Positions 43,156 through 50,991 of a DNA stretch of 64,000 nucleotides are shown here, in pieces. How positions within the stretch are numbered: the stretch's first letter is position 1; the number at the start of each line of letters is the position of its first letter. The notes under the pieces were generated by a model. It did no database searches and was not told where the DNA came from. It was given only the letters and a program-made list of their open reading frames with translations. Source of the stretch: Antrihabitans stalactiti (lineage in GTDB: Bacteria > Actinomycetota > Actinomycetes > Mycobacteriales > Mycobacteriaceae); the NCBI RefSeq assembly GCF_012932915.1, contig NZ_VCQU01000003.1, positions 558,001-622,000 on the forward strand. Reading direction: 5' to 3'. Made by a program: the position numbers and the translations under genes.

Positions 43156-43305
43156 TCAGTGGTGAACGGATGCGCCGCGTGCGCCTTCGGGATCGACATA
43201 GGGTCGCGGGTCGTTGCGATGGCCGTTGGCGATGATCCGGCCGACAAGCAAAGCGGCGGGAACGGAAACGACCGTCCAGCCTGCGATGAGTGCGGCGAGA
43301 AGCAT
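43156..43305 (-). CDS. Small single-pass membrane protein
   Basis: 49 residues: MLLAALIAGWTVVSVPAALL forms one membrane helix, continued by a basic cytoplasmic stretch (VGRIIANGHRNDPRPY) and a short tail. It lies 36 bases upstream of the methyltransferase gene, on the same strand. It shows the layout of many small actinobacterial membrane proteins. No ribosome-binding site is clear. Confidence 0.5.
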   Translation of the reverse strand: MLLAALIAGWTVVSVPAALLVGRIIANGHRNDPRPYVDPEGARGASVHH

Positions 43306-43402
43306 GTGCTTAGTGTGCCAGGTGGGGCGATCAATCCGCTAGATCTTGATTACAAAAAAATAACAATGAGGACAACGCGTCGATATCGACTAGGCGATCC
43401 GA

Positions 43403-44041
43403 TCATTCAACTGATATCGGCGCTACCCGCACCAGGGCTCCAATATGAGCCCGGGCAAAGTCGCGCGCCGCGGCGTCGTCGTCGATGGGGATCAGTCCAT
43501 CCGGGGTCAAAGCCAGCGAGAGCGCTAATCGGGCGAGGATCTCGGCGACGTAGTCGGCGTCGTATTCGGGCAGCCCGCCGGACTGCTGCATCACCCGGAG
43601 ATCGGCGGCCAGGTACGCCCGACCGACCGCGAGCAGCGGTCCGGCGTTGGTGGTGAGGAACGGCAGCACGACGTCTGGTTCGGTCGTGAGCAGTCGGCGC
43701 AGCAGTCGATTGTTCGCCAGGGTGGTCGCGAATGCGACGAAGCCCTCGGTCACCTGCTCCTCGACGGGTGCCGATCGGTCGATTCGTGCGTCGACGGCCT
43801 CGACGAACCGCACCGCCTCCCGCAGCCCGACGGCTTGAACGACGGCGTTCTTGCTGCTGTATCGGCGATACAACGTGGCTGGACTGACTCCGGATCGCTT
43901 GGCGACCTCGTTCATGCTGGTCCGCTTGATGCCGAAATCGAGAAACGCTGCGAGGGCGCCGTCGAGGATCGCGGGGTCGCCTTCGTCGTCGGAAGGGTCG
44001 CCGCCGAGCATCTGTTGCAGAATTCCGACGATCGCCATCAC
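43403..44041 (-). CDS. TetR family regulator
   Basis: 212 residues. HTH segment AILDGALAAFLDFGIKRTSMNEVAKRSGVSPATLYRRYSSKNAVVQAV. The C-terminal domain is a standard TetR ligand domain with no recognisable class. The start could be GTG 44041 or the following ATG. It lies in the same direction as the upstream SRPBCC gene, 20 bases after its stop, so it may be part of that operon. Confidence 0.87.
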   Translation of the reverse strand: MMAIVGILQQMLGGDPSDDEGDPAILDGALAAFLDFGIKRTSMNEVAKRSGVSPATLYRRYSSKNAVVQAVGLREAVRFVEAVDARIDRSAPVEEQVTEGFVAFATTLANNRLLRRLLTTEPDVVLPFLTTNAGPLLAVGRAYLAADLRVMQQSGGLPEYDADYVAEILARLALSLALTPDGLIPIDDDAAARDFARAHIGALVRVAPISVE

Positions 44042-44061
44042 GTCACTTTACGTGCGCTGTT

Positions 44062-44613
44062 CTATACCGGTGGCTCGGCCACGGCTACGCCGAGCTGCTC
44101 GGAGTACGCGACGTTGAGCTCGCGCCAGCCGTAGTCGAGAGCGTCGGTGCCGACGATTCTGCCTATCGGGGTGCCGTCGAGCGCCAAGGCTGCAACGTCG
44201 AGACCGATGTGCCAGCCCGCAGCCAGCATCGCCGAGGAGTCCTTGTCGTCTGTCGTGTGGGTCAAGGTCAGTCGGGTGCCGCCGCTGTCGGTCGGGTCTA
44301 GTTGCCAGCGCAGCACGTCCGTCGCCCATGCGTGTTCCAGCAGCTTCGGCGCGTCGGCGATCGTCACTGTGCCATCGAGTTCGACGTGATTGCCGCCGTC
44401 GTTCATGATCAACAGCGCCGGCCCGGTGGACGCAAGATTGCGGTCGGCGATGTAGGGCGACCAGCGTGCATGTTCGTCCGGCGCGGTCAGTGCGGACCAG
44501 ACCGATTCCGGCGATTGGGGAAATTCGCGTTGGAAGGTCAAGGCCCAGCGCGTGCCGTCTGCGGTGAGTTCGACGCGTTGCAGCGGCCCTGGGCGGTAGT
44601 TGCGAGTGGTCAT
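44062..44613 (-). CDS. SRPBCC (AHSA1/START-like) protein
   Basis: 183 residues. The AHSA1-type pattern is clear: ALTFQREFPQSPESVWSALTAPDEHARWSPYIADR, then VTIADAPKLLEHAWATDVLRWQLDPTDSGGTRLTLTHTTDD and a C-terminal helix (AAGWHIGLDVAALAL). ATG 44613 overlaps the ArsR stop (TAATG). ArsR-SRPBCC pairs are common in actinobacteria; the SRPBCC protein probably binds a small hydrophobic ligand. Confidence 0.9.
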   Translation of the reverse strand: MTTRNYRPGPLQRVELTADGTRWALTFQREFPQSPESVWSALTAPDEHARWSPYIADRNLASTGPALLIMNDGGNHVELDGTVTIADAPKLLEHAWATDVLRWQLDPTDSGGTRLTLTHTTDDKDSSAMLAAGWHIGLDVAALALDGTPIGRIVGTDALDYGWRELNVAYSEQLGVAVAEPPV

Positions 44614-44924
44614 TACTGGTCTCCCTTGGAATCCAAGTGTTCGGCGAGAGCGTTGAAGCTGTCGGTCCACAGCGTTCGAAACTGCTCGAGCCAGGCGTCG
44701 AATTCGGTGAACGGCCTGCGGTCGAGGCTGTAGATCCGCTGCTGTGCCGCGGTTCGGCAGTTGACGAATCCGCTGTCACGCAACACTTTCAGGTGCTTCG
44801 AGATGGTCGGCTGCGGCAGTTCGAGATCGTCGACCAGCTGGCCGACGCTGGCATCGCCGACCCGAAGGTGCTCGAGAATCCGACGGCGCTGGGGCTGTGC
44901 CATCACGGTGAAGAGGTCCGTCAC
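44613..44924 (-). CDS. ArsR family regulator
   Basis: 103 residues from GTG 44924. Winged HTH: LFTVMAQPQRRRILEHLRVGDASVGQLVDDLELPQPTISKHLKVLRDSGFVNCRTAAQQRIYSL. No metal-binding CxC motif is visible in the recognition helix, so it is not obviously a metal sensor. Immediately upstream lies a dyad that probably serves as its operator. Co-transcribed with the SRPBCC gene. Confidence 0.9.
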   Translation of the reverse strand: MTDLFTVMAQPQRRRILEHLRVGDASVGQLVDDLELPQPTISKHLKVLRDSGFVNCRTAAQQRIYSLDRRPFTEFDAWLEQFRTLWTDSFNALAEHLDSKGDQ

Positions 44925-44926
44925 GT

Positions 44927-44956
44927 CGCGAGTATACCAACTCACGTATATACGCG
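44927..44956. promoter_or_regulatory. Dyad upstream of arsR
   Basis: CGCG-a-GTATAC...GTATA-ta-CGCG, an AT-rich imperfect inverted repeat directly before the ArsR start. Likely autoregulatory operator. Confidence 0.5.
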
Positions 44957-45015
44957 ACAAGGCATATAAAAGGTAAACGAAAATCCGGGGTGTGTCATGA
45001 CACCTGGAAACTGAG

Positions 45016-45231
45016 TTACGCCACACCCTCTGCGAGCAAGTGGTTGCGGATGAAACGCGCGAGATCGTTGACAGCGTCGCGTTCGTAAAGGTCGATCGTC
45101 CGGCCGGCGTTTTCGCGCTCGGTGATCCAACGCTCGATGGCGTCGTGCGTTACCGAGCTCACGACCATTTCCTTGGCACGCAAGTGTTCGTTTGCACCGG
45201 CTTCCGACACATCGCTCATGTCTCTGATCAT
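45016..45231 (-). CDS. Small hypothetical protein
   Basis: 71 residues: MIRDMSDVSEAGANEHLRAK followed by a helical region with ERWITERENAGRTIDLYERDAVNDLARFIRNHLLAEGVA. A clear GGAGG lies about 7 bases before ATG 45231. It looks like a small soluble all-helical protein. No family recognised. Confidence 0.65.
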   Translation of the reverse strand: MIRDMSDVSEAGANEHLRAKEMVVSSVTHDAIERWITERENAGRTIDLYERDAVNDLARFIRNHLLAEGVA

Positions 45232-45282
45232 CGCATCTCCTCCCGCCCTGCGTCACACTCCCGCGCCGGAATCACTTCCAGA

Positions 45283-45903
45283 CTAGCCGAGGGCACCGCG
45301 AACGGAGCCTGCTGTCGTGGTCGGATCTCCACCGAGTCCGATGTACATCGTCGTCAGCATGGTGGCCGCGACGTCGTCTGCCGGCGCGAGTCCGTCCGGT
45401 CCCCAGAACCCCGCTAGCTCGAGCAGGGTGAAGCCATGCAGTGCGCTCCACAGCTGACCGGCGACGATGAGCGGATCCCCGGGTCGTAAAAGGCCGGCCT
45501 CGATCGCTCTCGTAACGGTGTCGACCAGAATCTGGAACGTTGCCAGGGCGCCTGCCACCTCGCCGGTGTTCTCGGCGTGTCCGCCCGCGAACATCACCGC
45601 GTAGAGGTGCGGATTCGTTCGGGCGTTGGTGCGGTACGCGACGGCAAGGCGGGCGAGGTCGGCTATCGGATCGTCGCTTCGCTCGACCGCGTTCAGGTGC
45701 GCGCCGAATCGATCGAATGCCTCCTGTACTACGGCGCGAATGAGATCGGGCATCCCGCCGAAGTGCGTGTAGACAGCCATCGTCGACATGCCGACCTCAG
45801 TCGCGAGTCGCCGGGTGCTCAGCGCCGACGGTCCTTCTTCATCCAGTAAACGGGCCGCCGCCTGGATCAATCGAAGCCGCACGGGAATTTCGGCTCCGGA
45901 CAC
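45283..45903 (-). CDS. TetR family regulator (WHG-domain type)
   Basis: 206 residues. HTH: RLIQAAARLLDEEGPSALSTRRLATEVGMSTMAVYTHFGGMPDLIRAV. The C-terminal domain contains QLWSALHGFTLLELAGFW, the tetracyclin-repressor-like WHG signature. It is divergent from the carotenoid oxygenase, with two copies of a 13-nt dyad between them, so it very probably regulates that gene. Confidence 0.9.
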   Translation of the reverse strand: MSGAEIPVRLRLIQAAARLLDEEGPSALSTRRLATEVGMSTMAVYTHFGGMPDLIRAVVQEAFDRFGAHLNAVERSDDPIADLARLAVAYRTNARTNPHLYAVMFAGGHAENTGEVAGALATFQILVDTVTRAIEAGLLRPGDPLIVAGQLWSALHGFTLLELAGFWGPDGLAPADDVAATMLTTMYIGLGGDPTTTAGSVRGALG

Positions 45904-45917
45904 CTTTTCATGGTCGC

Positions 45918-45953
45918 ATAACAGTGCTATTTGTTAGAATATAACAGCGTTAT
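45918..45953. promoter_or_regulatory. Two 13-nt operator copies between tetR and the carotenoid oxygenase
   Basis: ATAACAGTGCTAT (45918-45930) and ATAACAGCGTTAT (45941-45953), 11 of 13 identical and 23 bases apart; the second has perfect ATAAC/GTTAT arms. A third dyad, TGTTA-gaata-TAACA, bridges them. Confidence 0.65.
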
Positions 45954-45977
45954 AGTCCACGACGATCGGGGCGACCG

Positions 45978-47405
45978 ATGACCGCGACAATCAACCGCTA
46001 CCTCGCTGGCAACTTCGGGCCGGTACACGACGAACTCACCGTCACCGAACTCGAAGTCACCGGAAATCTGCCCGCCCATCTCGACGGGCGATACGTCCGC
46101 AACGGACCGAACCCGCTGGCGGAGGCGGACCCCAATCGCTATCACTGGTTCACCGGCGACGGGATGTTGCACGGCGTGCGAATCCGTGACGGTCGCGCCG
46201 AGTGGTACCGCAACAGGTGGGTTCGCTCGATGAAGGTCGCCGAAGGGCTGGGGGAGTCGCCGCGGCGCGGCGTTCCGCACGCGGGCATGGACTTTGCCTC
46301 GAACACCAACGTCATCGAGCACGCTGGGGCAACGTTGGCGCTGGTCGAGGGCGGTGCGCGACCGTACGAACTGACCGACGAACTCGACACTGTCGGCATC
46401 TGCGATTTCGACGGCACCCTCGACGGCGGGTTCGCGGCGCACCCGCATCTGGATCCGGCAACTGGCGAACTCCACGCAGTGACGTACTACTGGGGCTGGG
46501 GAAACAAGGTCCGGTATGTGGTGGTCGGTACGGACGGCCGGGTGCGGCGGTCGGTCGACGTCCCTGTCACCGGTAGCCCGATGCTGCACGACTTCTCGCT
46601 GACCGAGGACTATGTCGTGCTGTACGACCTGCCGGTCACGCTCGATCTCGACATCGTTTCGGGACGTTCGAAACCCGTCCCGAAGCTCATCGGCAAGCTC
46701 CCCGATCCGGTGTTGTCGCGAGTCACCCGCAGCGGGGGAGGGGGGACCGGCGTATTTCCGTACAGCTGGAATGACGACTACCCGGCGCGGATCGGATTGC
46801 TCCCGCGGGAGGGAGCTGCCCGCGATGTCCGCTGGTTCGACATCGAGCCCTGCTTTGTCTTCCATCCGATGAACGCCTATCAAGAAAACGGCGGCGTGGT
46901 GCTCGACGTCGTTCGGCACCCCCGGATGTTCGTCTCGGACCGAACCGGGCCGAACCCGAACATCGACGGTTCGCCGTCGTTGCACCGTTGGACCGTCGAC
47001 ATCGCCGCAGGCAAGGTCCGCGAAGAGCAGGTGCACGACCGCGCTGTGGAATTCCCGCGAGTGGACGAGAGGCTGACCGGCCGACGCCATCGGTACGGCT
47101 ATGCGGTCGGGCTCGACGATTCCGGCGCTTCCGCGCACTCGGTCGTCCGGCACGATTTGGCGACTCGTAACACGACCGCTCGGTCGTTGGGCGAGGGCAG
47201 ACAAGCAGGCGAATTCGTCTTCGTGCCCACTTCCGACACTGCTGCTGAGGACGACGGCGTGCTGATGGGGTTCGTCTACGACGCCGTTCGCGACCGCAGT
47301 GATCTCGAACTGCTCGATGCGGCAACCTTGGAAACCGTGGCGACCGTGCAACTTCCGGTGCGGGTGCCGCACGGTTTCCATGGCAACTGGATGCCCACCG
47401 CGTAG
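45978..47405 (+). CDS. Carotenoid cleavage oxygenase family protein
   Basis: 475 residues of the RPE65/lignostilbene dioxygenase family. The Fe(II)-coordinating His residues can be seen in FAAHPHLDP, MLHDFSLTEDY, CFVFHPMNAYQE and VPHGFHGNW. The N-terminus LAGNFGPVHDELTVTELEVTGNLPAHLDGRYVRNGPNP is characteristic. It splits a conjugated double bond with O2 to give two aldehydes or ketones; the substrate may be a carotenoid or a stilbene-like aromatic. Divergent from its probable TetR regulator. Confidence 0.93.
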   Translation: MTATINRYLAGNFGPVHDELTVTELEVTGNLPAHLDGRYVRNGPNPLAEADPNRYHWFTGDGMLHGVRIRDGRAEWYRNRWVRSMKVAEGLGESPRRGVPHAGMDFASNTNVIEHAGATLALVEGGARPYELTDELDTVGICDFDGTLDGGFAAHPHLDPATGELHAVTYYWGWGNKVRYVVVGTDGRVRRSVDVPVTGSPMLHDFSLTEDYVVLYDLPVTLDLDIVSGRSKPVPKLIGKLPDPVLSRVTRSGGGGTGVFPYSWNDDYPARIGLLPREGAARDVRWFDIEPCFVFHPMNAYQENGGVVLDVVRHPRMFVSDRTGPNPNIDGSPSLHRWTVDIAAGKVREEQVHDRAVEFPRVDERLTGRRHRYGYAVGLDDSGASAHSVVRHDLATRNTTARSLGEGRQAGEFVFVPTSDTAAEDDGVLMGFVYDAVRDRSDLELLDAATLETVATVQLPVRVPHGFHGNWMPTA

Positions 47406-47406
47406 T

Positions 47407-48048
47407 TCACTTCCGTGTGAAGCGGTAATGCGTTGCAGCGTCAGAGCTTTGCAGCTCGCAGTCGTAGGCCTTCAGGGCGTCGCCGACGTTGTCGAGGAGT
47501 CGCTCGCCGCTGCCGAGTAACACCGGTACGACGACGAAGTGCAGCTCGTCGATCAGGCCTGCGCGTAGGTATTCCTGAATTGTCGCAACACCGCCGCCGA
47601 GTCGGATGTCGGCGCCGTCTGCCGCCTTGGTCGCCTGCTCGAGCGCCGACTCGATTCCGTCTGTGACGAAATGGAACGTCGTGCCGCCTTCCATCTCGAT
47701 CGACGGGCGCGCGAAGTGTGTGAGGACGAAGACTGGGTGGTGGTACGGCGGATTCGGTCCCCACCAGCCCTTCCATTCCTCGTCGGTCCACTCGCCGCGG
47801 AGGGGGCCGAACATGTTGCGGCCCATGATGGTGGCGCCGACGCCGACGTCACCCGCTGCGGCATAGGACTCGTCGACGCCGGTCGACCCGCCTTCCTCGC
47901 CGAACATGGTGCGGTACGTCTTCGTTGCGAACGCCCACTCGTGCAACCGGCCACCGCCTTCGCCCAGCGGGGCGTCGGCTCCTTGATTCGGTCCAGCGGC
48001 GAATCCGTCGAGCGAGACCGAGATGTTGTGAACGCGTACCCGTGTCAT
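47407..48048 (-). CDS. Dihydrofolate reductase-like protein (RibD C-terminal family)
   Basis: 213 residues. N-terminal MTRVRVHNISVSLDGFAAGPNQG, then GATIMGRNMFGP, PVFVLTHFARP, DIRLGGGVATIQEYLRAGLIDELHFVVVPVLLGSGERL, all typical of the RibD C-terminal reductase family. GGAGG precedes ATG 48048. Such proteins are NADPH-dependent reductases of unknown physiological substrate, not true FolA. Its stop is adjacent to the carotenoid oxygenase stop. Confidence 0.9.
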   Translation of the reverse strand: MTRVRVHNISVSLDGFAAGPNQGADAPLGEGGGRLHEWAFATKTYRTMFGEEGGSTGVDESYAAAGDVGVGATIMGRNMFGPLRGEWTDEEWKGWWGPNPPYHHPVFVLTHFARPSIEMEGGTTFHFVTDGIESALEQATKAADGADIRLGGGVATIQEYLRAGLIDELHFVVVPVLLGSGERLLDNVGDALKAYDCELQSSDAATHYRFTRK

Positions 48049-48068
48049 GGTGTCCTCCGATAGATACT

Positions 48069-48083
48069 TAAGTGATTCATTTA
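48069..48083. promoter_or_regulatory. AT-rich dyad before the DHFR-like gene
   Basis: TAAGTGA-t-TCATTTA, one mismatch in 7-nt arms, in the AT-rich stretch between the divergent DHFR-like and DM13 genes. Possible operator. Confidence 0.35.
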
Positions 48084-48179
48084 CTGTAGGTATCCCCGGA
48101 CCAATGGTCAAGTAGATGCTGAAGTATTTATTCGGATGATTCGTGTAACGGAACCGCCCGAATCGGACACGATTCGAGC

Positions 48180-48698
48180 ATGAAGAAGTCATTGCTCCGA
48201 CCGGCGGTTGTCTTGCCCGTGCTCGCGGTTCTCATCGTGGTGATCGCGGCCGCGACGTACTGGTTCGAACCGTGGAAGCTGGTCGTGAACAAGACCGTCG
48301 ACGAGGCCGCGCCGACTGTGTCTGCACAGGTCTCGGGGCAAAAGGTCGAGCCGGTCGTCGTCGCCCAGGGCGACTTCATCAGCCACGAACACGAGACGAC
48401 GGGAAAGGTCCAGTTGCTGCGACTGCCCGACGGTGAGCAGGTGCTCCGCATCATCGATCTCGACACGAGCAACGGCCCCTTGTTGAAGGTCTGGCTGACC
48501 GACGCTCCGGTCATCGAAGGGTCCGACGGGTGGCGGGTTTTCGACGACGGCAGGCATGAGGACCTCGGCGAACTGAAAGGCAACAAAGGAAGCTCGAACT
48601 ATCCGATCCCTGCCGATGCCGACATTTCGGGCCTGAATAGTGTGACTATTTGGTGCGACAGGTTCCACGTGTCCTTCGGAGCTGCGACGTTGACGTAA
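48180..48698 (+). CDS. DM13-domain membrane-anchored protein
   Basis: 172 residues. One N-terminal membrane helix (AVVLPVLAVLIVVIAAATYWF) and an extracytoplasmic DM13 domain: GDFISHEHETTGKVQLLRLPDGEQVLRI, NGPLLKVWLTD, LGELKGNKGSSNYPIP and VTIWCDRFHVSFGAATL, including the single conserved Cys. DM13 domains are proposed to take part in redox or hydroxylation chemistry. The K+ channel gene follows after 11 bases. Confidence 0.9.
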   Translation: MKKSLLRPAVVLPVLAVLIVVIAAATYWFEPWKLVVNKTVDEAAPTVSAQVSGQKVEPVVVAQGDFISHEHETTGKVQLLRLPDGEQVLRIIDLDTSNGPLLKVWLTDAPVIEGSDGWRVFDDGRHEDLGELKGNKGSSNYPIPADADISGLNSVTIWCDRFHVSFGAATLT

Positions 48699-48709
48699 GG
48701 AGTTCGCGA

Positions 48710-49768
48710 ATGCCGGTGTTCATTGCAGCACTCGGTCGCATACTCCGGCCGCTCGTCACGGGGTGGATGCTGCCGCTGTCGCTAGCCGTCTTCGTGTTCC
48801 TGTCGAGTTGGTTGGCGATGTGGCTCGTCGAACCGGCGCCTGCCGAAATCGTCAAACCGCAGAACTACCCCTGGTATTTCGTGGTGACCGCGGCGACCGT
48901 CGGCTACGGCGATTTCTTTCCGACGTCAGCAGCGGGTCACGTTGTCGGCGCGTACGTGATCATCAGCGGCATCGTCGCCCTGACCATGATCTTCACCCGC
49001 ATGGCAGAACGACTGTCAACTGCGAAGGGAAATCGCATGCGAGGCCTCGCCGACCTTGACCTCCACGACCATATCGTGCTGCTCGGCTATGCCGAAGGGC
49101 GAACCGAGCGCCTGGTGACCGAGTTGATCGCGGAACCGCACGTCCAACTTGTGCTTTGCGCATGGGACAACGTGCACGAGCATCCGATGCCGGACGCCGA
49201 CCGCGTCATGTTCGTTCGCGGCGATCTCACCGATTCGACTGTGCTCGCGCGGGCCTGCGTTGCCTCGGCTGCCACGGTCCTCATCGACGGTCGGGACGAC
49301 AACGAATCGCTGGCCATTGCAGTCGCTGTCGCGCACGCGAGTCGGCCGAGTGGCGAGCGCGGGTCGACCGAGAACCGGACGCATCTGATCGTCGCTTTGC
49401 GCGACATGGGCCGGACCGGTCAGTTCCGGTACGTCAGCTCCCGCATCCAGTGCGTGCAATGGCATGTGCCGAACCTGCTGGTCGAGGAAGCGCACGATCC
49501 CGGTATCACGCAGGTTTATACGGAGTTGATGACCTCTGGCGGCAGCGGGGACACGTTCTCGTTGCGGTTGCCGCGCGACTTCGCGAGCTTCGGTGAGATT
49601 CAGACCGCGTTAGGGCAGCGCTTCTCGGCGACCGCGCTCGCAGTCCGGCGCGACGGGCGGCTCGCCGTCAGCCCGTCGTGGAACGAGCCGGTCGCAGCGG
49701 GGACGACCGTGTATTACGTTGCCGCGAACCGGCTCGATCCGAGTGCGTTCGCGGTCGACGCGACGTAG
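48710..49768 (+). CDS. Potassium channel with RCK (TrkA-N) domain
   Basis: 352 residues from ATG 48710, with AAGGAG upstream. The membrane part has two helices ([20 protein letters not shown] and [20 protein letters not shown]) around the selectivity filter [13 protein letters not shown]. The cytoplasmic RCK domain starts [22 protein letters not shown] and includes the acidic ligand strand [19 protein letters not shown]. It is the KvAP/MthK-like two-helix type. Operon with the DM13 gene; the 3' end overlaps the PucR-type gene by 55 bases. Confidence 0.93.
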   Translation: MPVFIAALGRILRPLVTGWMLPLSLAVFVFLSSWLAMWLVEPAPAEIVKPQNYPWYFVVTAATVGYGDFFPTSAAGHVVGAYVIISGIVALTMIFTRMAERLSTAKGNRMRGLADLDLHDHIVLLGYAEGRTERLVTELIAEPHVQLVLCAWDNVHEHPMPDADRVMFVRGDLTDSTVLARACVASAATVLIDGRDDNESLAIAVAVAHASRPSGERGSTENRTHLIVALRDMGRTGQFRYVSSRIQCVQWHVPNLLVEEAHDPGITQVYTELMTSGGSGDTFSLRLPRDFASFGEIQTALGQRFSATALAVRRDGRLAVSPSWNEPVAAGTTVYYVAANRLDPSAFAVDAT

Positions 49769-50886
49769 AGCTCGGCGGAACTGCGCGGATCGGTGACCGA
49801 TCGGCCGGTCAGCTCCGCGATCTGATTCAGTCGATAAAGCACCGTATTGCGGTGGCAATGAAGGATTTTCGCTGCATCGGCGGTCGAGCCCTTGGCGTCG
49901 AACCACGCTTGCAGCGTGTCCAGCAGGACCGTGCGTGCGGCGGCGGGCAGTTCGGCGAGCCCGCCGAGGACGCCGGTGCAGATTTGGTCGGTGACGTCCG
50001 ACGCGGCGGTGACGAGCAGAGCGATCGGCGACGAACCGAACACGTGCACTCCGGCTGAACCGGGCGCGAGGCAGCGTTTCGCGGCGAGTGCTTCCCGCTT
50101 GCCGTGGACGGGTAGCGTGCCGACCGAGTGCGGCTGGCTGGTGCCGATTCGGCCCTGGACCGACTCGCTGAGCATCGCCGTGACGGTGGCGGGGTCCGTC
50201 CGAGGCCCCAAGGCCACGACGCCGAACACTCGACCTCGTTGCTCGGTCCATGCGGACGGGATTCCCGCGCGGGCAAGTCGAGCGGCAAGATCGTGCAGCG
50301 GATCGTCTTCGGCGGTGACGACGAGGTATGACGCCCTGGGTGGCAGGTCGAGCTCGCGGATCAGCTCGGCGGTCCGTGTTTCGTTCTCGATCGGTCCGTC
50401 CAGCAGTGACGTCAACAGCAGGTCGTGGGAGGTCTTGTCCCGTCGTAGCCGTTCATCGGCGAAGCGCCGATACGCCTCGGCCGCCGCGCCGGAGAAGGTG
50501 TCGATCGTGGCCCATAGGCGGGATGCCAGCTGCACGAGCGCGGCGGTGTTGCCGTCTTCTACCGCACCGGCCAACAGGTGGTCCCAGATGACCATCCCGC
50601 CGAGGCGATACGCGTGCAGAAGGCTGTCGAGCGGGATTCCTTGCTCGGCCTTGAGCCGCCCCGCGTCGACTGCCGCATGTGTGTCGACGAGCGTGTCGTC
50701 GGCGACGACCCCGAGTATGCCGAGCAGGTTCTCGCGGATTGTCGAAATCAGCTGCTCGGGCGTCAGCAGCTGATTGTCGAGGTACGCCGATTCGTCGGCC
50801 CGGATGCGAGCCGCGAGGTCCTCGGTAAGCACATCGATCGCCCCGACCAGCCGAGCGATCGGCGAAATGGTGGTGTCAGCCGTCAC
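49714..50886 (-). CDS. PucR/CdaR-type transcriptional regulator
   Basis: 390 residues from GTG 50886. The C-terminal HTH_30 is complete: [40 protein letters not shown]. The central region (about 160-290) is the GGDEF-like domain of this family. The N-terminal part is the effector-binding region ([27 protein letters not shown]). It is divergent from the aldehyde dehydrogenase-GMC oxidoreductase operon, with a perfect dyad between, so it probably controls those genes as an activator. Confidence 0.9.
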   Translation of the reverse strand: MTADTTISPIARLVGAIDVLTEDLAARIRADESAYLDNQLLTPEQLISTIRENLLGILGVVADDTLVDTHAAVDAGRLKAEQGIPLDSLLHAYRLGGMVIWDHLLAGAVEDGNTAALVQLASRLWATIDTFSGAAAEAYRRFADERLRRDKTSHDLLLTSLLDGPIENETRTAELIRELDLPPRASYLVVTAEDDPLHDLAARLARAGIPSAWTEQRGRVFGVVALGPRTDPATVTAMLSESVQGRIGTSQPHSVGTLPVHGKREALAAKRCLAPGSAGVHVFGSSPIALLVTAASDVTDQICTGVLGGLAELPAAARTVLLDTLQAWFDAKGSTADAAKILHCHRNTVLYRLNQIAELTGRSVTDPRSSAELYVASTANALGSSRFAAT

Positions 50887-50907
50887 ATTCCGGAGTCTAG
50901 CTCGCTG

Positions 50908-50925
50908 TTTGTGCAGCGGCACAAA
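50908..50925. promoter_or_regulatory. Perfect dyad between pucR-like gene and ALDH operon
   Basis: TTTGTGC-agcg-GCACAAA, 7-nt perfect arms, 22 bases from the regulator start and 67 bases from the ALDH start. Likely the PucR-type binding site. Confidence 0.65.
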
Positions 50926-50991
50926 ACGAGAACTAGAAGCCGCGACTCAGGCCCATGGTGCTGCTCGCGTCGAGGTCTCACCATTGCAGGT

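Noticed and set aside
43122-43334. 70-codon minus-strand frame beside the methyltransferase
   Set aside because: Another minus-strand frame in the same place (43156-43305) gives a proper membrane helix; the 70-codon product is Pro/Ser/Thr-rich without features.
45927-47381. 484-codon frame antisense to the carotenoid oxygenase
   Set aside because: Shadow frame; all four His-ligand motifs and the family N-terminus are on the plus strand.
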